Shown here: in pieces, positions 26,703 through 34,736 of the stretch
Layout: each line of letters begins with the position of its first letter
Position numbering within the stretch: the stretch's first letter is position 1
Assembly: GCA_009784725.1 (NCBI GenBank)
Contig: WQXS01000003.1
Coordinates: 88,582 to 152,581, forward strand
Source of the DNA: Oscillospiraceae bacterium
GTDB taxonomy: Bacteria > Bacillota > Clostridia > Oscillospirales > Oscillospiraceae
Direction: 5' to 3'
DNA length: 64,000 nt
Position numbers and translations under genes: made by a program
The notes under the pieces: model-generated
Database searches by the model: none
The model's input: only the letters and a program-made list of their open reading frames with translations
Told to the model about the DNA's origin: nothing

Positions 26703-27212
26703 TCAGTTCAGCCAAACTGCTGCGTACCAGTTTTGTTCGTCTGTTTCAGATCTTAGTGGTTTTAGCGGAAGTCCGAGTTTTGCGGCTGTTGAGAATACGT
26801 CGATGCCGACGCTGTGGAACGAGGGGCGGGCTTTCATTACGTTTCTGCAAGGTTTGCCGGACCTTCCTGCGCAGTCTTCGCACAGGGCGCAGTCCGACAT
26901 GGAAAACGAAAGAGCGTCACCGTCCAGATATGCTTCATTCTCTATTGCGAGAGAAGCGTTCTGGGCGGCTTTTTTATTTCGGGAATGGACTATTAAAACG
27001 GTTTTATACATTACAAGAAGCTCTTTCATCTCTTTTAATGGCAAATAACCGGGACGGGACGGACAGGTGCAGCCTTTACCCCAGTCCTTGCAGCCGAACA
27101 TGCATTTGAGTATTGTCCTGCCGTCGAAAACGATATTATCCGGTGTGATTGCAACAACGGTATCAGCTCCAAGCTCATATGCCATATCGGTATATTTTTT
27201 TATTTTATCCAT
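26703..27212 (-). CDS. DUF2284 family predicted metal-binding protein
   Basis: The 169-residue protein has many conserved cysteines: CMFGCKDWGKGCTCP (about 37-51) and CALCEDCAGRSGKPC (about 108-122), the pattern of DUF2284. Such proteins may bind iron-sulphur clusters; the role is unknown. It reads toward the ThuA gene. The end HSVGIDVFSTAAKLGLPL is the usual family C-terminus. It is separated from the next plus-strand gene by 163 bp. Confidence 0.7.
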   Translation of the reverse strand: MDKIKKYTDMAYELGADTVVAITPDNIVFDGRTILKCMFGCKDWGKGCTCPSRPGYLPLKEMKELLVMYKTVLIVHSRNKKAAQNASLAIENEAYLDGDALSFSMSDCALCEDCAGRSGKPCRNVMKARPSFHSVGIDVFSTAAKLGLPLKPLRSETDEQNWYAAVWLN

Positions 27213-27375
27213 TTAATAATCATTCCTTTCGAAAGTTATTTGCGTTGCCGTACATTTTTGCAAATAAAACCATAATATTTTACGTTTTTTATGAAAAAGA
27301 CACTCAAAAATCCGTTTTATTGTACACCAAATATGCGAAACTTGAATTACCAAAACAAAAACGGAGGATAATAAA

Positions 27376-27648
27376 ATGAGATTTCTTACAATTCAGATTC
27401 TAATCGTTGCACTTGTCTGTGTATTCATCGCAGCAATTTCGAACCTCACGGAGCTCGGCACAGCCGGCTGGCTGATTGCAGCAACAACAGCATATGCGCT
27501 CTACCGCATTTACAGGCAGCTCAGCTATGACAAAAAATTCTCGGAGCGAAAAGAAAAATCCCGCTACAGCGACCTCGACGAGTCAGAGTTTTCAAGCCAG
27601 GTGCGTTACTTTCTGTTCGACGATTCAACAAATCTTCAAGACGATTAA
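27376..27648 (+). CDS. Small membrane protein of unknown function
   Basis: This 90-residue protein has two hydrophobic stretches (about 4-20 and 29-46) and a charged C-terminal tail. GGAGG seven bases before the ATG strongly supports translation. I do not recognise a family. It lies alone between DUF2284 and an HD protein gene. No repeats or cysteines stand out. Confidence 0.55.
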   Translation: MRFLTIQILIVALVCVFIAAISNLTELGTAGWLIAATTAYALYRIYRQLSYDKKFSERKEKSRYSDLDESEFSSQVRYFLFDDSTNLQDD

Positions 27649-27728
27649 AAGCTAATATTAAGCTGCACCGATGAAAAAGATTAACTATAACAATTTTACC
27701 ACATTGCCTTTCAAAAACCAATATTCTG

Positions 27729-27737
27729 TGTTATTAT
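27729..27737 (+). promoter_or_regulatory. Extended -10 promoter candidate
   Basis: TGT-TATTAT (27729-27737) is an extended -10 element about 48 bp before the HD hydrolase ATG. No good -35 element is present. Confidence 0.3.
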
Positions 27738-27784
27738 GCTATGCGGCAGAACATTAGCAAAAATAACAAACGGTGGTAGATTAA

Positions 27785-28363
27785 ATGGATAACGAACTGC
27801 GAAGCAGATATAATACCCTCAAAAGCAAGGTTGTTAAACGTGCCGATGACTTTGTCGCACTGATGGATTTTCTCGAAAATGAAACACACTGGCTCACCGC
27901 ACCTGCGAGCACACGCTTTCATCTGTGCAGAGAAAACGGCCTGCTTGAACACTCGGTCAACGTCGCAGAAATAATGTTGAAGCTCAAGGATACTCTCTAT
28001 CCTGTCATAGAGGATGAATCCTGCGTTATTGTCGCATTGCTTCACGACCTCGGTAAAGCCGGGATGCCCGGAGAGCCGTTATATCTGAAAAACAAACCCA
28101 CCGACAACCAGCGACGTGCCGGCTACGGACCGACATATCCATACAGCTATAACAGCAACCTTACTTATCTCAGTGTCCCTGTACGCAGCTTGCATCTGGC
28201 ATTGCCGTATCTTCCTCTCAGCGAGGAAGAAACACAAGCAATCGTTTACCATGACGGCCAATATGTCGATGATAACCGCTCTGTTGCAAAAAACGAATGC
28301 CCGCTTACACTGCTGCTCCAATATGCAGACAACTGGTGCGGCTTCGTTGTCGAAGAGCGGTAG
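27785..28363 (+). CDS. HD domain phosphohydrolase
   Basis: The 192-residue cytoplasmic protein has the HD superfamily ligands: H in LLEHSVNVAEIM (near 57), LLHDLGKAG (near 84) and a later H/D pair (YHDGQYVDDN and LQYADNW). It is a probable metal-dependent phosphohydrolase of nucleotides. The specific substrate is unknown. GGTGG precedes the ATG. It is not related closely to the tandem HD protein at 8722. Confidence 0.72.
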   Translation: MDNELRSRYNTLKSKVVKRADDFVALMDFLENETHWLTAPASTRFHLCRENGLLEHSVNVAEIMLKLKDTLYPVIEDESCVIVALLHDLGKAGMPGEPLYLKNKPTDNQRRAGYGPTYPYSYNSNLTYLSVPVRSLHLALPYLPLSEEETQAIVYHDGQYVDDNRSVAKNECPLTLLLQYADNWCGFVVEER

Positions 28364-28683
28364 AGTACACAAGACAGCATAAATCAAATGAAAAACTCAA
28401 CAAAAAGCCCAACATAAAGCCTAAAAACCATAAAAATTACAAAAAACTTACATAAAATTTCAAATTTAATATATCTGTAATACTTTTTGCTAGGATGCTT
28501 AACATATACCTGTTACATTAACAATGCAGGGTCGCTAAACTTTTTTTATTTTTTATCCTCTAATCTTCACAACAAAGGAAGCCATTGGCTTCCTTTGTTG
28601 TATTTACTGCAGGCTATACTTTTTACACGTTAAATGATATTATGTCTTTCACAAAACCACAGAGATGGAAGGTACTTTGCATA
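28364..28683. other. Intergenic region with a perfect 15-bp inverted repeat
   Basis: AT-rich and non-coding. The main signal is CAACAAAGGAAGCCA (28570-28584), one base, and its exact complement (28586-28600), lying 84 bp before the GH120 start after a T-rich stretch. No T-run follows, so it is either an operator for the xylan genes or a weak terminator of the HD gene. No convincing promoter was found. Confidence 0.5.
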
Positions 28684-30651
28684 ATGGAATATCATGTTTC
28701 TAAAAAAGGAAGCAATCTTAATCCCGGAACCCGTGCAGAGCCGTTTCTTACAATAAACACAGCGGCAAAAGCAGCACAGCCCGGTGACATTATTACCGTA
28801 CATAAAGGCGTCTACCGGGAGTGGGTAAAACCGTACAGAGCTGGAACGGCGGCTAAGCGTATTACATATCAGGCAGCAAAAGGTGAAAGCGTAACAATAA
28901 CCGGAGCCGAGGTTGTCACCGACTGGGTACGGGAAGGCAACATTTGGAAGACGGTAATAAAAAACGACTATTTTGGTGAATTTAATCCTTATCAGGAAGT
29001 TATATACGGCGACTGGTTAATGGTCTACGACAGAGTATATCATCTTGGAGAGGTATACCTGAACGGACGTTCAATGTATGAAGCAACAGACATTAATAAA
29101 GTGAAAAAACCGGTTATATCGAAAAGCTCTACAGAACCCGAATTTTCAAAATACACATGGTATTGCAGTATAGACGATTACAACACAACCATTTACGCAA
29201 ACTTTCACAATGAAGACCCGACAACCGGGAATGTAGAAATCAATGTACGCCCGCATGTCTTTTTCCCGGCAAAACCCGGATATAGCTATATTACAGTAAG
29301 AGGGTTTACTCTTAAACAGGCAGCAACCCAGTGGGCTCCGCCGACAGCATTTCAGGAGGGGCTTATCGGACCGCATTGGAGTAAAGGCTGGATCATCGAA
29401 AACAATATAATAAGTGATTCAAAATGCAGCGGCATAAGCCTTGGAAAAGACGCAAGTACAGGGCATAATGAGTGGAACCATCTGAAATTTAAGCAAGGCA
29501 CTCAAAGAGAACGCGAGGTTATTTTCCGTGCAGTCAACGGCAACTGGAGCCGTGATAATATCGGAAGTCATATAGTAAGAAGCAACGTAATCTATAACTG
29601 CGGGCAAACAGGCATTGTCGGGCATCTAGGATGTGCATTCAGCCGTATTGAAAGCAATCATATATATAACATCGTCCATAAAAGAGAGCTTGCAGGCGCC
29701 GAAACCGGCGGTATCAAGCTTCATGCCGCAATAGATACGGTCATTTCAAGAAATGTAATACACAATACCCACAGAGGTCTCTGGCTTGACTGGCAGGCGC
29801 AAGGAACACATGTAACGCGAAACTTGTTTTTCGACCATGACAGCACAGATATATTCATCGAAGTCAGTCACGGCCCCACAACCGTTGACCACAATATTTT
29901 TCTGTCACCGGTATCATTTCAAAATATTGCACAGGGCATTGCAATGGTGCACAACCTGTTTGCAGGGCAGATTGCTTTATCACAGGAACTCAATCGCTAC
30001 ACTCCTTATCATGTGCCGCACAGCACAGCAGTTGCGGGTGTTATGATGTTCCCAGGCGGAGATGACAGGTTCTGTAATAATGTTTTCATACGTCCTGAAA
30101 ACGATGATACCCCTGATAAGCCCGTGACACGTTCTTTTTTCGGAAACGAACCGCTCACCGAAACCGAAGGTTTTCTCGGTGCATTAACCTACACCGCATA
30201 TCCCGTAGGCACGGCAGTGTACACCGGCTATCCAAGCTGTGATGATGAAAAAGCATGGGAAAACCCCGAAAGAGCAAAAAAAGGTTTGGAACAGGAAAAA
30301 CTTCCCGTAGCAATGGAAGGAAATCTTTATCTGAATAGCGCCCTGCCGTACCAAAAGGAAAAAAATGCAGCAGTAAACAAGGGTACCGCAATTGCATTTA
30401 AAATCAACAGGGATAGCAGCAATGTAGTTTTCCACATCACAAACCCGGATATATTTAAGAAAGCTGCGGGAAAAATTATAGCAACCGATACACTCGGACA
30501 CGGGTTTCAGGCAGAAATGCTTTTCGAAAATCCCGACGAAACCCCGTTTATATTCGACACGGACTTTTTCGGACGCCCGAGAAGCAAAAAACCCACTCCC
30601 GGCCCCTTCGAAGTTAAAAACGTTGAGATAATCGAAATTTCTTTTGCGTGA
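28684..30651 (+). CDS. Glycoside hydrolase family 120 (beta-xylosidase-like) parallel beta-helix protein
   Basis: The protein (655 residues from the ATG at 28684, with GGAAGG upstream; the frame is open 33 codons earlier but that part is not conserved in my memory of the family) begins MEYHVSKKGSNLNPGTRAEP and continues with PGDIITVHKGVYREWV, like GH120 beta-xylosidases. The central part has right-handed beta-helix repeats (ENNIISD, RSNVIYN, SRNVIHN, TRNLFF). No signal peptide, so it probably acts in the cytoplasm on imported xylo-oligosaccharides. GH43 follows 146 bp later. Confidence 0.78.
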   Translation: MEYHVSKKGSNLNPGTRAEPFLTINTAAKAAQPGDIITVHKGVYREWVKPYRAGTAAKRITYQAAKGESVTITGAEVVTDWVREGNIWKTVIKNDYFGEFNPYQEVIYGDWLMVYDRVYHLGEVYLNGRSMYEATDINKVKKPVISKSSTEPEFSKYTWYCSIDDYNTTIYANFHNEDPTTGNVEINVRPHVFFPAKPGYSYITVRGFTLKQAATQWAPPTAFQEGLIGPHWSKGWIIENNIISDSKCSGISLGKDASTGHNEWNHLKFKQGTQREREVIFRAVNGNWSRDNIGSHIVRSNVIYNCGQTGIVGHLGCAFSRIESNHIYNIVHKRELAGAETGGIKLHAAIDTVISRNVIHNTHRGLWLDWQAQGTHVTRNLFFDHDSTDIFIEVSHGPTTVDHNIFLSPVSFQNIAQGIAMVHNLFAGQIALSQELNRYTPYHVPHSTAVAGVMMFPGGDDRFCNNVFIRPENDDTPDKPVTRSFFGNEPLTETEGFLGALTYTAYPVGTAVYTGYPSCDDEKAWENPERAKKGLEQEKLPVAMEGNLYLNSALPYQKEKNAAVNKGTAIAFKINRDSSNVVFHITNPDIFKKAAGKIIATDTLGHGFQAEMLFENPDETPFIFDTDFFGRPRSKKPTPGPFEVKNVEIIEISFA

Positions 30652-30797
30652 TAAATGCTTATGATATAATTACTCCACCCAACACGGGCAGCAGCAAAGA
30701 GTGAGCAGGAAAATAAGTTAAAGCAAATTAACAAAAACAAATTAATAAAAGCAAATAAAAAGAAAAAATAGACAGAAACGAATAAAGGAGAACATTA

Positions 30798-31802
30798 ATG
30801 CAAAATAACTCTAAATTCAGAACGCCGCTGGTTACGCATATATATACTGCCGACCCGTCGGCTCACGTTTTTAACGGAAAAATATATATTTACCCCTCAC
30901 ATGACCTGGAAAACGAAGGCCTTGACGATGGTGAGGGTGATCACTTCCAAATGCAGGACTACCATGTTTTGTCGATGGATGATATCGGCGCTCCGTGCAT
31001 GGACAATGGAGAAGCACTCCATATAAAAGACGTACCCTGGGCAAGCAAGCAAATGTGGGCTCCCGACGCTGCATATAAAAACGGGAAGTATTATTTCTAT
31101 TTCCCCGCAAAAGACAAGGACGGTATTTTCCGCATAGGAGCCGCAACAGGCGATAAACCCGAAGGCCCCTTTAAAGCCGAGCCCGATTATATAAAAGGCA
31201 GCTTCAGCATCGACCCCGCTGTTTTCGTCGATGATGACGGCAAAGCATACATGTATTTCGGCGGTCTTTGGGGCGGGCAGCTTGAAAAATGGCAGACAGG
31301 GGAGTTTACCGGGGGTGACCCAAAAATGGTTCCCGGTTCGGACGGACCGCAAGGAAACGAAACAGCACTTGGGCCAATGGTTGCCGAAATGAATGAGGAC
31401 ATGCTCAGCTTCAAATCAAACCCAAAAGAACTAAAAATCCTTGACGAAAACGGCAAACCGCTGATTGCAGACGATAAAAACAGATGGTATTTCGAAGGTC
31501 CCTGGCTTCATAAATTTAAAAATAAATACTATCTTTCATATTCAACCGGCCCGACACATTATCTTTGTTATGCCGAAAGTGACAGTCCGCAGGGACCCTT
31601 TACATATAAAGGCAGGCTGATGGAGCCTGTCATAGGCTGGACAACACATCATTCCATAGTCGAGTTTAAAGGTAAGTGGTATCTGTTCTATCATGACAGC
31701 TCCATGTCCGGCGGAAAAACACCGCTCCGCTGCGTCATGTACACAGAGCTTGAAATCAGCGATGACGGGACAATAACCAAAATAAATCCGTACGAAGAAT
31801 AA
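30798..31802 (+). CDS. Glycoside hydrolase family 43
   Basis: This 334-residue five-bladed propeller enzyme has the three GH43 acidic residues: Asp19 (TADPSAHVF), Asp139 (SIDPAVFVDDDG) and Glu233 (FEGPWLHK). GH43 enzymes include beta-xylosidases and alpha-arabinofuranosidases. There is no signal peptide, so it acts inside the cell. AAAGGAG precedes the ATG. With the GH120 gene it forms a pair for breakdown of arabinoxylan oligomers. The exact activity cannot be read from the sequence. Confidence 0.88.
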   Translation: MQNNSKFRTPLVTHIYTADPSAHVFNGKIYIYPSHDLENEGLDDGEGDHFQMQDYHVLSMDDIGAPCMDNGEALHIKDVPWASKQMWAPDAAYKNGKYYFYFPAKDKDGIFRIGAATGDKPEGPFKAEPDYIKGSFSIDPAVFVDDDGKAYMYFGGLWGGQLEKWQTGEFTGGDPKMVPGSDGPQGNETALGPMVAEMNEDMLSFKSNPKELKILDENGKPLIADDKNRWYFEGPWLHKFKNKYYLSYSTGPTHYLCYAESDSPQGPFTYKGRLMEPVIGWTTHHSIVEFKGKWYLFYHDSSMSGGKTPLRCVMYTELEISDDGTITKINPYEE

Positions 31803-31859
31803 AAGAAAGAATTGTTAAGAAAAATATAGAAAAAATATGGTTAAATTATCAAGAAAAAC

Positions 31860-31888
31860 TTTATATAGCTTCACATTTATGCTACAAT
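31860..31888 (+). promoter_or_regulatory. Promoter before the ligase gene
   Basis: TTTATA (31860-31865), 17 bases, TACAAT (31883-31888), with TGC before the -10 as an extended element. It is 93 bp before the ligase ATG. Confidence 0.45.
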
Positions 31889-31981
31889 ATCAAAGTTATA
31901 AAACACATAGGGGTTCATTTTTCTATGGAGTAACAGCCCACAGGCAGACATAACAATCATTTCGGCTAAAGGCAGGTATCT

Positions 31982-33052
31982 ATGAGCAAAAAAACAGTTG
32001 CCGTGATTTTCGGCGGATTTTCGCCGGAATACGAAGTATCATTAAACTCGGCATACTCGGTAATAAAAGCAATAAGCAAAGACAAATATAATATCCTGAT
32101 GCTCGGAATAACCAACAAAGGGTCATGGTATAAGTTCTCCGGCTCAGTAGAAGACCTACCGGGTGATAACTGGCATAAAGATAAAAACCAACTAAGCAAA
32201 GCATTTATATCTCCCGACCGCGGCGGTGGTATTCTTGTTTATGAAAACGGTCTACCTGAAAAAGTCCATGTTGATGTAGTATTTCCCGTACTTCACGGCA
32301 GAAACGGCGAGGACGGGACGATTCAGGGATTGTGCGAGCTTTCCGGAATTCCCGTTGTCGGAAGCGGCTCGGCAGCATCATCACTTTGTATGGACAAGGA
32401 AAGGTCACATCAAATTGTTTCAATCCTGGGAATCAGTGTACCAAAATCCGTCTCCTTTGAATATGTACCGGGAGAAGATGAGCTTCTCACCGCAGTCAAA
32501 AGTCTCAGCCTGCCTGTGTTTGTAAAACCGATTAAAGCAGGTTCTTCTATAGGAGTGTCTAAAATAAACAACCTTGCAGATATTCCTGCTGCCGTTAAAG
32601 AGGCATTTATTTATGATGACGCAGTAATTATCGAAGAAAATATCGACGGTAAAGAGGTCGGCTGTTCGGTTATCGGAAACCATGACTTGCAAACCGGCAG
32701 AATAAATGAAATCGAAGTGTCGGACGGGTTTTTCAATTATCAGGAAAAATACACTCTTAAAACATCAAAAATCCACACCCCGGGGAGAATAGATGCGGAA
32801 AGTGAACGCAGGCTGCAGGAAGCAGGCAAAAAAATATTTAAAGCACTCGGCTGCCGCGGTTATGCGCGGATTGATTTATTCCTTAAAGAAAACGGTGAAA
32901 TCGTTTTCAGCGAAGCGAACACAATTCCCGGATTCACGGCACACAGCCAGCTTCCGAAAATGATGAAAGCTGCAGGTATTGACTATCCGGAGCTGGTGGA
33001 TATTCTTTTGGACCTTGCATTACAGGCACCGCGAGGCGAGTGGTATGGATAA
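31982..33052 (+). CDS. ddl: D-alanine--D-alanine/D-serine ligase, VanG-like
   Basis: The 356-residue ATP-grasp ligase has VIFGGFSPEYEVSLNSA at the start, PVLHGRNGEDGTIQG, KPIKAGSSIGVSK and NTIPGFTAHSQLPKMM. The omega-loop region reads FNYQEKYTLKTSKI, where the EKYTL type is typical of VanG/VanC D-Ala-D-Ser ligases rather than D-Ala-D-Ala ligases. It supplies a dipeptide for cell wall precursors. It is followed by and overlaps a racemase gene. No vanXY, vanW, vanR or vanS is near, so a housekeeping role is as likely as glycopeptide resistance. Confidence 0.85.
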   Translation: MSKKTVAVIFGGFSPEYEVSLNSAYSVIKAISKDKYNILMLGITNKGSWYKFSGSVEDLPGDNWHKDKNQLSKAFISPDRGGGILVYENGLPEKVHVDVVFPVLHGRNGEDGTIQGLCELSGIPVVGSGSAASSLCMDKERSHQIVSILGISVPKSVSFEYVPGEDELLTAVKSLSLPVFVKPIKAGSSIGVSKINNLADIPAAVKEAFIYDDAVIIEENIDGKEVGCSVIGNHDLQTGRINEIEVSDGFFNYQEKYTLKTSKIHTPGRIDAESERRLQEAGKKIFKALGCRGYARIDLFLKENGEIVFSEANTIPGFTAHSQLPKMMKAAGIDYPELVDILLDLALQAPRGEWYG

Positions 33053-34187
33053 TAAACCGCAAGAGCGCGGGCGCGCCTGGATAGAGATTGATTTAAACGC
33101 TCTCGAAAACAATCTGGAGGACATAAGAAGGATAATACCGCAAAACTGCGAAATAATGGCAGTTGTCAAAGCCAACGCTTACGGGCACGGTGTAGAAGGT
33201 ATATCCCGGCATCTTGCGGCTAAAGGTATTAAATCATTTGCCGTCGCAACGGTCTCCGAGGGAGTTCAGCTCAGACAGTATGTCCCGCAGGCAGAAATAA
33301 TCATACTTGGCTGTACCCATCCGGGTGATGCAAAATTCCTGTATGATAATAACCTGACCCAGCTTGTACCCGACGGCGCTTATGCAAAGGCGCTTAATGA
33401 TACGCAGTATAAAATGAAAATTCATATTGCAATCGACACAGGTATGCACAGACTCGGAATAGATTCGTCTAACTATGATGAAGTCGAAAGTATTTTTAAC
33501 CTTAAAAATTTGACAGTAGAAGGAACGGCAACACATCTTGCCTCACCGGACAGCACGGATAAAGGCGAAATAGAGTTCACACATAAACAGCTTGACTTGT
33601 TTAATGAGCTGGTTAAAAAGCTAAAAGCACAAGGACTGAACGCCGGGAAGCTTCATACCCGGTCAAGTTATGGGATATATAATTACCCGGAGCTGCAAAG
33701 CGATTATGTCCGTCCCGGAATAATGCTCTACGGCATAAAGAGCCAAAATGATGAAACAAAGGTACTTGCAAATCTGCGCCCCGTACTCTCGCTCAAGGCA
33801 ATCATTGCACAGGTGAAGTGGATAGAAGCAGGGGAGAGCGTCAGCTACAGCAGGGCATTCACGGCAGAAAAAAGAATAAAAACAGCCACTGTATGCATAG
33901 GTTATGCCGACGGGTTTCCGCGCCATGCATCGGGAAAAGGCGCAAAAGCAATTGTAAACGGCTGCGTTGTACCGATAATAGGCAAAATATGCATGGACAT
34001 GTTAATACTTGATGTTACAGATGCGAAGGACACACAAGCAGGAGACATTGCAACACTTATCGGCAAGGACGGAAATGAAGAAATACGCTGTGAGGACTTG
34101 GCAGAAATAGCCGGTACAATTACAAATGATATTCTGGCAGGGCTTAGTGACAGATTGCCAAGAGTAAACATAATGGAAAGGTTATAA
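33045..34187 (+). CDS. alr: Alanine racemase (VanT racemase-domain-like)
   Basis: The PLP enzyme (380 residues from ATG 33045, which overlaps the ligase stop by eight bases; an in-frame start at 32979 lies within ddl) has AVVKANAYGHG with the PLP lysine near residue 43. It also has HIAIDTGMHRLGI and VCIGYADGFPR near residue 285. It converts L-Ala to D-Ala, or L-Ser to D-Ser as in VanT. It lacks the membrane domain of VanT. The coupling with a VanG-like ligase suggests that both use the same amino acid. Confidence 0.88.
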   Translation: MDNKPQERGRAWIEIDLNALENNLEDIRRIIPQNCEIMAVVKANAYGHGVEGISRHLAAKGIKSFAVATVSEGVQLRQYVPQAEIIILGCTHPGDAKFLYDNNLTQLVPDGAYAKALNDTQYKMKIHIAIDTGMHRLGIDSSNYDEVESIFNLKNLTVEGTATHLASPDSTDKGEIEFTHKQLDLFNELVKKLKAQGLNAGKLHTRSSYGIYNYPELQSDYVRPGIMLYGIKSQNDETKVLANLRPVLSLKAIIAQVKWIEAGESVSYSRAFTAEKRIKTATVCIGYADGFPRHASGKGAKAIVNGCVVPIIGKICMDMLILDVTDAKDTQAGDIATLIGKDGNEEIRCEDLAEIAGTITNDILAGLSDRLPRVNIMERL

Positions 34188-34189
34188 AT

Positions 34190-34627
34190 ATGGCACTGGG
34201 GGAATTTAGACTCTTCCAATTCAAAAGTAAAAAAACGATTCGTGAAGAAAACCGTGTATACGCCGATTGGGCATTCCCGTACGGGGATAATCAAAAAGAA
34301 AACCTTTTAGAGCTCATAAGCAAGTTAAACCCGAAGTTACCGCAAAAGCTTGCACTGGTATCTTTTCTTACATGCAAAGAGCTTTATGAGAATGCTCTGG
34401 AAAAATCAGAGTCATCGGACGCAGCAGTGGAAAATATGCTTCTTGTCTTAAAAGGCTACAATGAGCTGATAAAAAAGAAAGAAATGCCCTTTTTCCTTGC
34501 ACTGGTCATAGCAGATACCAAGGTTGACATGTCATGTGAGTACCCGCCTGCCGAAGATGTTCAAAAACTCATAGATGAGTTTGAAGCAATAAAAAGAGAT
34601 TCAAAAAAACCCAAAAGCAAAACATAA
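34190..34627 (+). CDS. Conserved hypothetical protein
   Basis: This 145-residue soluble, charged and mostly helical protein begins two bases after the alr stop, so it is translated with it. I do not recognise a family. The C-terminus is rich in Lys and Pro and runs into an A-rich tandem repeat. No metal or nucleotide motif is seen. Confidence 0.5.
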   Translation: MALGEFRLFQFKSKKTIREENRVYADWAFPYGDNQKENLLELISKLNPKLPQKLALVSFLTCKELYENALEKSESSDAAVENMLLVLKGYNELIKKKEMPFFLALVIADTKVDMSCEYPPAEDVQKLIDEFEAIKRDSKKPKSKT

Positions 34628-34688
34628 AAAATCCAAAAGTAAAACATAAAACCCAAAAGCAAAACATAAAAAATCCCGAAGCAAAACC
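34610..34688 (+). repeat. A-rich tandem repeat, about 21 bp unit
   Basis: Copies at 34610, 34633, 34652 and 34675 (partial) share CCAAAAG(C/T)AAAACATAAAA. The first copy encodes the last residues of the preceding protein. The repeat separates it from the kinase gene at 34737. Confidence 0.6.
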
Positions 34689-34736
34689 TGAAGCAATTAA
34701 TTTCCGGCAGAAATTAACAAAGATTGGAGATAACAA

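Noticed and set aside
26597..27109. 170-codon plus-strand ORF
   Set aside because: It overlaps the DUF2284 gene in antisense and starts in the inverted repeat. Its composition is that of a shadow frame, and the minus-strand protein has clear Cys motifs.
31982..34187. A vancomycin-resistance cluster
   Set aside because: vanXY, vanW, vanR, vanS and the membrane part of VanT are all missing, so only a VanG-like ligase and racemase can be claimed.
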